A stretch of DNA of 64,000 nt from MGIIb-P sp963934015 (GTDB lineage Archaea > Thermoplasmatota > Poseidoniia > Poseidoniales > Thalassarchaeaceae), in contig CAWVWT010000001.1 of the NCBI GenBank assembly GCA_963934015.1, positions 124,001 through 188,000 on the forward strand, read 5' to 3'. The position numbers and the translations under genes are program-made. Under the pieces are notes generated by a model. The model searched no databases, was not told the DNA's origin, and saw nothing but the letters and a program-made list of their open reading frames with translations. Below are positions 1 through 12,391 of this stretch, in pieces; the first letter of the stretch is position 1, and each line of letters begins with the position of its first letter.

Positions 1-3000
1 TACACTAGAGGTGTTCATGTTGCCAGAAGCATCCGAAATGGTAACAGTCAGCGTGTAAGTCTCTAGCGCAGTGAGGTCAGGATAAGGGAAAATAGTCATG
101 TCGTGGTTCTTGCGTAGGGCGACGGCATCGCCAGCGAAGGATTGGCCGGCGACCTCGATGGACTCTGTGGACCCCTCGCTTGTGTACCAAGTGACTCGTA
201 ACGAGCCACCCTCAATGACCTCAACGGCGAGATTCAGCAGGTCTGGCGGGGTGGTGTCAATCTCGTTGGAGGTGTTGAACGAAATGGCGACTGATGGGGC
301 ATCGCTTACGGTGATGGAACAAGAATAGGCTATACCTGCATCCAATCCCGTAACCTGCAGAGCCTGAGAGTAGAACATCATGGGTGTCGTGAAACTGTTG
401 TTACTACAATTCACAACCCCAATGGCTGATTTGGTCGTAGACCATGAGATGATTGCCGAGGATGTGGTGATGCTGGATACACTGACGCCAAACACCTGCT
501 GTGCGACCTCGGGGAGTTCAATGCCAGTCAGAACAGCATAGGTCTGTGTCTCAACATCATACGATCCGAGCATTGCAGTTTGGCTGGTTGTGTTGTCGAG
601 TACTATATCGATGATATTCGGATCGTAATTCCGCCCATCAGCAGTGCTAGGGTCTGCACCACCACCCAATCTCCAAGTCTTTGCATCAGTATCCACATCA
701 CGCCACTTTCCAGTACCAAATCCATCCTGCGAACCAGCGACTACGATGAATCTGTATTCGGGAATATTGGCGCCAATAACACTCTTGGCCACTGTGATGG
801 TGATTGTATTGGAATCCTTGTCAGCAGAGACTTCGATTCCTTTAGCACTGGTTTCGCCGGTACTAGCGCTGATTGATTTCACCGCACCTGGTTCACCTGT
901 CACAGAGACGGCCACTTCCCATGCCCAATCGTTGTGCGTTACGGCATAGGCGCCGTCCAACAGTTCTGTTTCACCATAGGTGGTATCACCTTGATCTACA
1001 TAGATTTGCACAATCTGGTGACTGAATCCGTTGGCTAGTCCCCAATAATCTGTCATCTCTGCAAATGAAATTTCAAATCGAGCATTCCATTCACTCTGGC
1101 TGACTTTGAGGTGAGTGATATCGAACAGACCAGCGCCTGGTACGAAATCACCAGCCAATGGATAGGTGTAATCACCATCTCCAGTTTCATCACCAACCGC
1201 ATCATCGATATCGAGTAGAGTGACCCATTCTTCCAAATCCGGCATCACCATCTCCGCAGGTGCTGGTGGGGCGATTTCGACATCGGTTCCATCCCCATAT
1301 GCAAAGGAATTCTGCCAACTGGTGACAACCTTGACACGGGTTGAATATCGAGGGGCAAGGCCAAGATCAGACCATGGTATCTGGAACTCAAATACCTCAT
1401 CGGCAGCACATCCACCAAGGATGGATTGCCCCGCTAGATTCCAACGCTCTGAATCACCAATTTTACCCTTAGCTTCGAAAATATCGTACTTTGCTCGGCC
1501 ATCTTCCCACAACTCACCGAAGTTAAATGAAATCATGTTCTTGGCAGGGAAACCCAAAACTGTATTGCCGTAATATGTTCTGAAATTAGTCTCGACCTCA
1601 TTGAAATTGATTGCATTAGGCTGCATGAAATAGATTGAGACATCGGGCATAGCATCCATATCCATTGATTCCCAATCCTCTGGAGTACTACCGAGATCCA
1701 CACGAACGTATACATTTGAGGCATCATAACCAAGATGGAATGATTCGATATCTAACAACTCGTCATCGTCACCTGCATCATATTTTGCAGCCCCATCCCA
1801 TTCTCCAGGTAGGGCAATGCCGTCAATCATTGGTTCAATGATACCACTGTAAGGAATTTCTGGCAAGGCGGGATTGGTCCACAAATCAAGTAAATAGGGC
1901 GGTAGATCAAGGTTGACTGCCCGGTAGATATTGGAAAGATGGACCTTGAACAATACATCCCACATCTCATCATAGCCACTGTCTTGATCCAGTCCATACC
2001 ACCAGTACCAATCGCTACCCTCAGCGATGTACAAGCTTTCCCACGCATCATCTAAACCCGCATGGTTGGGGTTCCCTGCCTCAAAGGCAACCAAGGCTTG
2101 GCGGGCTTCGACTGTGCGCTGCCAAGCAAGGCTTTCCTCGGCTTCTCCAGCCCATGTCGAGAGTGTGCCATCAATCCACGACCCTGTGCCAATGACATCG
2201 ATTTCGGGTAAGGTTAGATTCTTCTCAAGGAATTCGCCAGGCGTCGTTGTCACCACGGTAGGATGAGTGCTCAATCGACTGAACCATTCCTCTGTGAATG
2301 GACGACCGTTGTCATGATGTTGGAAATCTGACATGAACATCCAATTTTCACCATCGAGAGCCACAGTGAGCAAATGTTCGCTCGGGTCTTTGCCCTCGTC
2401 GAGCAATTGCTGACGAATGTTGTCGCAATAAGCAAGGAAATCAGAGACTGCGGCCTCAGGTGTCATCGACCCATATTGGAAGGCGATTCGGTCGCTAATC
2501 ACACGATCTCGGAAGACGACTGCGACATCATCCGTCACCCAAGGTGTCGCTAAATTCGATGCGATGGATACATCGATGGTTTGCCCACTCATATCGGTGG
2601 ACTCCTCAAGATTGAGCTCGTCAGTAATCATCCATTCAATGCCAACATCTGCCACAGGTTGGACCATTGAGGGGGATACTGATTGTTCGCTCGGCCACAT
2701 GCCTACGGGACGGAATCCCAACTCTTGTTCAAACAAATCCATGCCATTCTGCAAATGATTGGTAACATCTTCTGGCCACGAATCTTTGTCGACTCGAATA
2801 CCATCCTCAAAAGTCCATCCATCCATCATCAATAATGGCATAATCGGATGGTAATACGGTGTTGTCGTTAACTCAATTTGTCCGCTGGCAGCCAGTTCAG
2901 AATACATGGGGAGGATGTTCGACATGTGCGCTTCTTGAGCATCAAGGACGTATGTGAGATCAGGTAACGTGTATTGCCCATTCTGCATGAACAAGTCAAT

Positions 3001-4239
3001 CAAACCTTGATCACGGTGACTGGAATTGTAGTCCCCTTGAACATAGGATGGGCTGAATTGATACAGATACCACAGCACCTGTAAATCCAGAAAATCTTGT
3101 GAACCAAGAAGTGTATCATCCATGATTGTTGCAGGTTTCAGATTGTGCATCGTCATGCCATGCAATTCTGAATAGCGTTGGCTGGAGGGGTAAACCCATC
3201 CGACACGCGAATCCTCAGTTGTGACATTGTAAATCCATCCTGAATTCCAGAATGATTGGAATTGCATCGTATGCAATTCAAGTGCAGTGGCATTGGGATA
3301 ACCTTCTGAATTCCAAGAACGACGGGCAATATCTGTGTGTACATCAAGCACACCATTCTCAGAATAATCAAGTAATTGCTCAATGAAGGATGGCACCAGG
3401 TTGTACGTCACCTTGGTATCCGTTGTGGATAGAATACCAGGACTGTCCACATATTCAGTCATGGCATGAACTCGAACCCAAGGCATCTCGACCATTCCGG
3501 TCAACTTGTTTTTGTAATACGGTTGATGCTGGTGAAATACAATCGCTAGATTCAGTGCATCATCGACTTTCTCAATCGGGTTGTCCGAAGTTAGAATGGA
3601 TACATTGGAACTGGATTGAGATGTTGACCTATTCTCAATTTGATACCAATGCGTGAACGCTTCAGCACCATTTTCTGAAGCCGGGTTCTCTTGCGGGAAA
3701 ACGGTCCAAACATTACCCGCATCTTGCCATTGGGACCATGCGACAACACCGATATTCTCAGGGGAATCTATGCCATCCCATGGAATTGCAATTTCTGTGT
3801 TTTGATTGCCAGACCACCCAATCCACTCAGAGGGGGATGCGGCGCTGTCAACCCACCCAGTTCCATCATAAGTTTGCAAAGAAGAGTAGGAATTGTCCTC
3901 AAGCACAAATGCATGATCTGCTGCAAACGGAAGTGTCTGGGCCAGATTCCAGTTTTTTGACAATGGGCTTCCGCCTTCACTGGTGTTCAGATAAACAAAC
4001 ATATCCGCCCCTTCACTTTCACTGGCCCAATCGGTACCGGACCAACCAAGGAATAGATGCGTAGAATTCCAAGTCATTCGAAATGTCACAGCATTGGCAT
4101 CAGAAGATTGGAATGAATCGTTAGGCCAATCACTCATATCCCCATCTAGTGTAATTTCGTCAGGGGTGGTGGCTGTAACCACACCTAACCAAGCCGGTGC
4201 CAGAAATAGTGCGACGAGTACGGCTGCGGTCCGATGCAT
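1..4239 (-). CDS. Secreted GH57 amylopullulanase/alpha-amylase, 3' end beyond window
   Basis: I translated this frame by hand; it stays open from ATG 4239 to the window edge (1413 codons), so the C-terminus is missing. It begins with a signal peptide (MHRTAAVLVALFLAPAWLG) and a DOMON/CBM9-like segment (residues about 25-200). The GH57 catalytic domain starts near residue 230 with the family motif HQHQPYY (about 235). GMWPSE (about 510) should carry the nucleophile and LDGENW (about 627) the acid, as in GH57 amylopullulanases. A glucodextranase-C-like beta domain follows, then Ig/FN3-like modules. The role is extracellular cleavage of alpha-1,4/1,6-glucans. It diverges from malQ, 59 bases away. 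GGGAG lies just before the start. Family is secure; exact bond specificity is not. Confidence 0.85.
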   Translation of the reverse strand, partial: MHRTAAVLVALFLAPAWLGVVTATTPDEITLDGDMSDWPNDSFQSSDANAVTFRMTWNSTHLFLGWSGTDWASESEGADMFVYLNTSEGGSPLSKNWNLAQTLPFAADHAFVLEDNSYSSLQTYDGTGWVDSAASPSEWIGWSGNQNTEIAIPWDGIDSPENIGVVAWSQWQDAGNVWTVFPQENPASENGAEAFTHWYQIENRSTSQSSSNVSILTSDNPIEKVDDALNLAIVFHQHQPYYKNKLTGMVEMPWVRVHAMTEYVDSPGILSTTDTKVTYNLVPSFIEQLLDYSENGVLDVHTDIARRSWNSEGYPNATALELHTMQFQSFWNSGWIYNVTTEDSRVGWVYPSSQRYSELHGMTMHNLKPATIMDDTLLGSQDFLDLQVLWYLYQFSPSYVQGDYNSSHRDQGLIDLFMQNGQYTLPDLTYVLDAQEAHMSNILPMYSELAASGQIELTTTPYYHPIMPLLMMDGWTFEDGIRVDKDSWPEDVTNHLQNGMDLFEQELGFRPVGMWPSEQSVSPSMVQPVADVGIEWMITDELNLEESTDMSGQTIDVSIASNLATPWVTDDVAVVFRDRVISDRIAFQYGSMTPEAAVSDFLAYCDNIRQQLLDEGKDPSEHLLTVALDGENWMFMSDFQHHDNGRPFTEEWFSRLSTHPTVVTTTPGEFLEKNLTLPEIDVIGTGSWIDGTLSTWAGEAEESLAWQRTVEARQALVAFEAGNPNHAGLDDAWESLYIAEGSDWYWWYGLDQDSGYDEMWDVLFKVHLSNIYRAVNLDLPPYLLDLWTNPALPEIPYSGIIEPMIDGIALPGEWDGAAKYDAGDDDELLDIESFHLGYDASNVYVRVDLGSTPEDWESMDMDAMPDVSIYFMQPNAINFNEVETNFRTYYGNTVLGFPAKNMISFNFGELWEDGRAKYDIFEAKGKIGDSERWNLAGQSILGGCAADEVFEFQIPWSDLGLAPRYSTRVKVVTSWQNSFAYGDGTDVEIAPPAPAEMVMPDLEEWVTLLDIDDAVGDETGDGDYTYPLAGDFVPGAGLFDITHLKVSQSEWNARFEISFAEMTDYWGLANGFSHQIVQIYVDQGDTTYGETELLDGAYAVTHNDWAWEVAVSVTGEPGAVKSISASTGETSAKGIEVSADKDSNTITITVAKSVIGANIPEYRFIVVAGSQDGFGTGKWRDVDTDAKTWRLGGGADPSTADGRNYDPNIIDIVLDNTTSQTAMLGSYDVETQTYAVLTGIELPEVAQQVFGVSVSSITTSSAIISWSTTKSAIGVVNCSNNSFTTPMMFYSQALQVTGLDAGIAYSCSITVSDAPSVAISFNTSNEIDTTPPDLLNLAVEVIEGGSLRVTWYTSEGSTESIEVAGQSFAGDAVALRKNHDMTIFPYPDLTALETYTLTVTISDASGNMNTSSV

Positions 4240-4298
4240 CGCTCCCGCGAGTCCGTTTCACATCAAAGGTTTTCCACCTCCCCTGCCGGAGGCCGGGT

Positions 4299-5588
4299 AT
4301 GCGCGAGGCGGGGATATTGTGTCACATCACATCCTTACCGTCTGGAAAGTTGGGTCCTGATGCCTTCACATTCATCGATTTAATTGCCGAAGCTGGGATT
4401 TCCGTATGGCAAGTTTTGCCAATAACACCACCTGATGAACATCACAGTCCATATGCATCGACCAGCGCATTCGCAGGATGGGTCAAATTGTGCGACCCTT
4501 CCTTTGAGGATGACCCCGATCACGAATTGGTTCGAGATTGGCTCAGTGTCAATGCACACTGGGCATGGGATTGGGGACTGTATGATGTCCTCAAAGAAGC
4601 GCATGCCGAAAAACCGTGGTTTGAGTGGCCTGAACCACTGCGTGATCGGCATCCAGGTGCCATTGAAGAAGCCATGCAGAGGTATATGCCGCAAATTCGA
4701 GGTCGAATTATGAATCAGGTTAGGTTCCAGCGGGACTGGATGATATTACGACATTATGCCACCCAAAAAGGTGTCAAAATGTTTGGTGATCTACCTATCT
4801 TCGTCGCCAGAGATTCTGTTGATGTTTGGGTCCGACCCCACTTGTTCCATCATGACGTAGTAGCTGGGGTACCACCCGACTATTTCTCCGAGGATGGGCA
4901 GCGTTGGGGTACGATGCTATACGATTGGGATGCGCATCGTGAAGATGATTGGACATGGTGGAGAATGCGGATGGCTCGCATTTGCGGTCTGTTTGATATG
5001 ATACGAATCGATCACTTCCGTGGCTTTGATTCTGCATGGACAATTCCCTTGGAGGAGGATACCGCGAGAAATGGACAATGGGTGAATGGACCGGGGGATG
5101 ATATCCTCCAAGCCATCATCGATGTTTCCGGCGACACCCTGATTGTTGCTGAAGATCTTGGAATCATCCCCCAGAGTGTCACTGAGCTCCGAAAAAGACA
5201 CAACCTTCCAGGAATGTCTGTACTCCACTTCGGATTTGGTGACGAAAATGACGATAATCCACACCGGCCCGAGAACCTCTCCAAAGATCGAATTGTTTAC
5301 ACTGGGACGCATGATAATGATTCGACCATGGGGTGGTGGGGTTCTGCAACACCCGAGCTCAAAGTACGCGTCATTGAGGTTGGACTGGCTGGTGAAAATG
5401 CATGTGATACACTCATCAGATTGGCAATGGAATCTCCGGCACCTTTGGCAATTATCCCCCTTCAAGATATCTTACAATTGGGTTCGGATTCACGAATGAA
5501 TACACCAGGACAAGTTGCTGGAAATTGGGCCTGGAGATTTGATTGGCCTGAATTGGCCAATGGAAATTGGGAGAGCTTCAAACGCTGA
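4299..5588 (+). CDS. malQ: 4-alpha-glucanotransferase (GH77, amylomaltase)
   Basis: Cytosolic enzyme that transfers alpha-1,4-glucan segments between maltodextrins, releasing glucose and making longer chains for the phosphorylase. I place the start at ATG 4299 (MREAGILCHITSLPSG), where the GH77 fold begins and GGAGG sits 6 bases upstream; the open frame reaches back to 4197 but that part would overlap the divergent GH57 gene. Catalytic motifs are RIDHFRGF (Asp nucleophile, about residue 238), AEDLG (acid/base Glu, about 285) and TGTHDND (about 336). At 429 residues it is shorter than the usual 500 or more and lacks N-terminal extensions. The phosphorylase gene follows 3 bases after the stop, so the two are probably co-transcribed. 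Confidence 0.93.
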   Translation: MREAGILCHITSLPSGKLGPDAFTFIDLIAEAGISVWQVLPITPPDEHHSPYASTSAFAGWVKLCDPSFEDDPDHELVRDWLSVNAHWAWDWGLYDVLKEAHAEKPWFEWPEPLRDRHPGAIEEAMQRYMPQIRGRIMNQVRFQRDWMILRHYATQKGVKMFGDLPIFVARDSVDVWVRPHLFHHDVVAGVPPDYFSEDGQRWGTMLYDWDAHREDDWTWWRMRMARICGLFDMIRIDHFRGFDSAWTIPLEEDTARNGQWVNGPGDDILQAIIDVSGDTLIVAEDLGIIPQSVTELRKRHNLPGMSVLHFGFGDENDDNPHRPENLSKDRIVYTGTHDNDSTMGWWGSATPELKVRVIEVGLAGENACDTLIRLAMESPAPLAIIPLQDILQLGSDSRMNTPGQVAGNWAWRFDWPELANGNWESFKR

Positions 5589-5591
5589 AAA

Positions 5592-7246
5592 GTGTCTAAC
5601 CACTATGGGGTCAAATTCATAGGACTGTGGAAGCGGACCGAGATGGTTGGAATGAGTATTGGCTACCTCTCTGCGGAAGTCGGTTTTGAAAGTGGCCTCC
5701 ATACCTATTCAGGTGGACTAGGTGTACTCGCTGGAGATCACATCAAATCCGCGGCGGACGCTGGAATCGATCTTGTTGGCTGCACCCTATTGTACCGAGA
5801 GGGCTATGGTCGACAACACTTGGACGAGGATGGGAATCAGACTGAAACATTCGGCGAGATTGACCCGCTGGAGTATCTTTGTGACACTGGAGTGGAAATT
5901 TCACTCCCACTCGATGGGACCATACTGTATTCAAAAATTTGGAAATATCAAATCAAGGATTTGCCAACATACTTTCTCGACACCCGTCATCCAGATAATT
6001 CCCCTGCGCATGCAAATCTCGGAAATCGCCTCTATGGTGGTGATGATTCAACACGAATACGCCAAGAGTATCTGTTGGGGATCGGGGGTATTCGTGCTCT
6101 TCAAGCACTAGGGCACAAAATTACAGGTTTGCATCTAAACGAAGGTCACTGCACGTTTGCGATGCTCGAAATGTTACACCAAGGATGGACACGCGAAGAA
6201 CTTCGACAGCGATGCCTCTTTACCACCCACACACCGGTTCCCGCGGGTCATGACCGATTTGGCTGGGATGCTGTGGAACATGTACTTGGAAAATTGCTGC
6301 CATCTGATGCAAGAAGACTTGTCAAGGACGACCAAAGTTGCTCGATGAGTCACCTCGCTGTAGCACTGGCGGGTCAGGTCAACGCTGTTTCAAATCTGAA
6401 TGCCTATGTTGCGAGTGGAATGTTTGAGGATACACACATCCATCCGGTTACCAATGGTGTACATCACAAAACATGGACCAGCCCTGCCATGGCTCGCCTT
6501 TTTGATATGCACCTCAAGGGTTGGAGATCTGACCCCACCACTTTAGCACACGCTGGACGAATTCCGGATGCTGATTTGATAGATGCGAGACAAGAGGCAC
6601 GCGCTGTGCTTCGGGATCTCGTCAAGATTTCAACGGGTGTCGAATTTCATGAAGACCGGTTGACAATTGGATTTGCGCGCCGTTTTGCGACATACAAACG
6701 GGCAAATCTCGTCTTTAGTGACTTAGAGAGGTTGCGTTCACTTGGAACGAAAAAAATTCAGTTTGTCTTCGCGGGAAAAGCGCATCCTCGTGACGAAGGC
6801 GGTAAACAACTCATCCGTGATATCTTCGAAGGTGCTTCACAGGTTGCAGATGAAATTCCGGTTGCTTTCCTCGAGGATTATTCGATGGACACAGGTCTAG
6901 CGATGACTAGTGGTGTCGACATTTGGTTAAACAATCCAATTCGACCCATGGAAGCGAGTGGAACTAGTGGGATGAAGGCAGCCATGAATGGTGTACCCAA
7001 CTGTAGTATTCTCGATGGATGGTGGCCTGAAGCCTGTCAGCATGGGGTCAATGGTTGGGGTATTGGAGAAGGTGAAGATGAACGAGATGATGACCGAGAT
7101 GCAAAGTCCGTGTATGATACACTCGAACATGAAGTGCTGCCTGCTTGGAATGATGGCCCCGAACACTGGAATGACCTGATGCGTGCATCCATCGCAACCA
7201 GTGCCCGATTTACAGGCGCTCGTATGATCAGTGATTATCTGCGGTT

Positions 7247-7274
<28 letters not shown>
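5592..7274 (+). CDS. glgP: Alpha-glucan (maltodextrin) phosphorylase, short type (GT35)
   Basis: PLP enzyme that phosphorolyses alpha-1,4-glucans to glucose 1-phosphate in the cytosol. The N-terminus has the family's YSGGLGVLAGDHIKSAADAG, and the PLP-lysine motif is EASGTSGMKAAMNG (Lys near residue 462). The length of 560 residues fits the short archaeal/bacterial type rather than the 800-residue glycogen phosphorylases. The start is uncertain: GTG 5592 lies 3 bases after the malQ stop without a clear SD, and ATG 5643 or ATG 5652 are alternatives that leave the conserved core intact. Its last 28 bases overlap the 3' end of the convergent amylase gene. With malQ it completes intracellular maltodextrin breakdown. 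Confidence 0.92.
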
Positions 7275-10360
<3,086 letters not shown>

Positions 10361-10365
10361 GGGCA

Positions 10366-11139
10366 TCACTCCTTCGGGAAGAGGGTGTTCGCAGTTTCAA
10401 CTATTTCGTCTATATGTTTACAGAGAAAACCCTTCACGAAATCATTCACAGGATTGTTATAAACGTCCAACGGCGCACCATGTTGTTGCAATTCACCGTC
10501 ATTTAGAATAGCGATTCTATCTGCCAATGTCATCGCTTCAATCTGGTCGTGTGTGACATAGACAGTTGTGGTTCCAAGCGTATCGTGAATACGGCGAATC
10601 TCAGCGCGCATATGGTGACGGAGTTCGGCATCTAGATTGGAAAGTGGTTCGTCCATTAGCAAAACCTTTGGTCGGCGAATCAAAGCTCGACCCAGAGCCA
10701 CACGCTGACGCTGACCACCAGAGAGTTGCTTGGGTTTTTTGTCGAGTTGGTCGGCTAGTTCCATCAATTTGGCCGTCTCCTGTACCCGCTTGACAATCTC
10801 TTCATCAGACAAACGATCTTCCCCTTTTGCCATGCGTAAACCGAAGGAAAGATTCTCTGAAATCGACATATGTGGATACAGTGCATACGATTGGAAAACC
10901 ATGCCCAAACCACGTGCTCCAGGCGGTAAATCGTTCACTTTGGCACCGTCAATTCTGATATTTCCAGCACTTACATCTTCAAGGCCGGCTAGCATGCGCA
11001 AAGTCGTTGATTTACCACAACCGCTGGGCCCTAAAAGAACAAGGAATTCGCCATCTTTAACCTCGAGATTGAGGTCTTTGACCGCCTCAAATCCGTTCTC
11101 ATATCGCTTTGTTACACTTTCATATCGTACTTCGACCAT
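10366..11139 (-). CDS. malK: Maltodextrin-type ABC transporter ATPase (MalK-like, short)
   Basis: Nucleotide-binding subunit of the CUT1-type sugar importer encoded upstream. It has Walker A GPSGCGKST, the signature LSGGQRQRVALGRAL, Walker B VLLMDEP and the switch His in YVTHDQIEA. I chose ATG 11139 (MVEVRYESVTKRY), 4 bases after the permease stop, with AAAGGGTGA upstream; the frame extends 9 codons further into the permease gene. At 257 residues it covers only the ATPase domain and lacks the C-terminal TOBE/OB regulatory domain that brings typical MalK/UgpC proteins to about 370. Its TGA shares one base with an ATG of the amylase gene. The partner permeases are the next two genes upstream. 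Confidence 0.9.
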   Translation of the reverse strand: MVEVRYESVTKRYENGFEAVKDLNLEVKDGEFLVLLGPSGCGKSTTLRMLAGLEDVSAGNIRIDGAKVNDLPPGARGLGMVFQSYALYPHMSISENLSFGLRMAKGEDRLSDEEIVKRVQETAKLMELADQLDKKPKQLSGGQRQRVALGRALIRRPKVLLMDEPLSNLDAELRHHMRAEIRRIHDTLGTTTVYVTHDQIEAMTLADRIAILNDGELQQHGAPLDVYNNPVNDFVKGFLCKHIDEIVETANTLFPKE

Positions 11140-11143
11140 AGTA

Positions 11144-12391
11144 TCACCCTTTGACGCTCCCTGCACTGAGTCCTTGAATCAAGAACTTCTGAAAAATGAT
11201 GAATAATATCACTACTGGAATGCTCACCAAAAGGGAGGCGGCGGCAAAGTCACCCCATGCTTGACCTGTAGAAGAAATGAGGCTGGCCAGACCAACGGGG
11301 AGTGTGTACATGTCGTTTGAAGTATTGAATGTCAAAGCCAGAAGATATTCGTTCCATGCCGCTAGGAAACTGAACAAGGCGGTTACTGCTACCGCTGGAA
11401 GTGAAAGTGGCAAGATCACCCGCCAGAATACTTCGAATTGATTGCACCCCTCCAGGAGAGCGGCCTCTTCCAATTCCCTGGGAACTGTATCAAAGAAGCC
11501 CTTCAGCATCCAAACACAAAGTGGCAACGCGGTCACTGAATATGCGAGAATTAGGCCGAGACTTGTATTCAGTAACCCCAATGATTTCATGACCATGAAA
11601 TAGGGAACTAGAATGATGATTCCAGGGAACATCTGTACTAGTAAGAAGGCAAACATCGATCCTTCGCGTCCAGAGAAACGGAACCGACTGAAGGCATAGG
11701 CTGCTGGCACTGCAAGGGCGAGACCCATCAGGGTTGTACCGATGCTAACAATCAGTGAATTGCGCATCCATATCCAGAAACTCGAATCCCCACCGAGCAT
11801 CTTGGAGAAGTGCTCTCCTGTCCAATCAGAGACACCAATGTCCCCCCCAAGGATATTGCCGGGTGACATCGCAACATCAAGAATCCAGAGTACAGGAAAG
11901 AGGATGAGCATGACTGCATGTAGGAGTAAGATGTGAGAGCCGATTGCCCCCAAACGTGGCGCTATACGCTTGTTTCGAGCCAAACCATCCTCAGCACCCT
12001 GCACTGATAACAAGCCCTTGGCCCAAGCCGAAATGACAGGAGATGAAAGCCACCAAAGTGCAAGTATAGCGGGTCCGACCAGCCACAGTGTCGACCATAT
12101 GTCGATGACCATCCGCATTCCAGCAGCATAGTGAATGACACCGATGATTAGGACAAGACCCGCTTTGCCTATGGCCACATCCCGCTTCCATGTCTGCTCA
12201 CCATTTGGTAACACCAACCAGAGGACGAGTAATGCAAATGCGCCGAGCAATGAAAGTTGAAAGGCCAGTGAATCTTCACGAATCCATTCAATACTCGAAA
12301 GTAGGATGTTGACGCCGACTGCGACGGGTAACCACAGACGAAGTGTCGCGATTTCCTGTGGTTCATACCACCGCTGTGAAAGGGACTTCAT
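11144..12391 (-). CDS. malG: Maltodextrin ABC transporter permease (MalG-like) with N-terminal membrane extension
   Basis: Inner-face permease of a CUT1 sugar importer. The C-terminal 270 residues are a standard MalG-type domain with the EAA loop (EAALLEGCNQFEVFWRVILP) that docks onto the ATPase. The first 130 or so residues are extra: they hold about four hydrophobic segments and match nothing I recognise. Total length is 415 against about 280 for MalG. ATG 12391 overlaps the upstream stop codon as ATGA, so translation is probably coupled to the MalE-MalF fusion. The substrate, maltodextrin, is inferred from the amylase, malQ and phosphorylase neighbours. Confidence 0.87.
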   Translation of the reverse strand: MKSLSQRWYEPQEIATLRLWLPVAVGVNILLSSIEWIREDSLAFQLSLLGAFALLVLWLVLPNGEQTWKRDVAIGKAGLVLIIGVIHYAAGMRMVIDIWSTLWLVGPAILALWWLSSPVISAWAKGLLSVQGAEDGLARNKRIAPRLGAIGSHILLLHAVMLILFPVLWILDVAMSPGNILGGDIGVSDWTGEHFSKMLGGDSSFWIWMRNSLIVSIGTTLMGLALAVPAAYAFSRFRFSGREGSMFAFLLVQMFPGIIILVPYFMVMKSLGLLNTSLGLILAYSVTALPLCVWMLKGFFDTVPRELEEAALLEGCNQFEVFWRVILPLSLPAVAVTALFSFLAAWNEYLLALTFNTSNDMYTLPVGLASLISSTGQAWGDFAAASLLVSIPVVILFIIFQKFLIQGLSAGSVKG

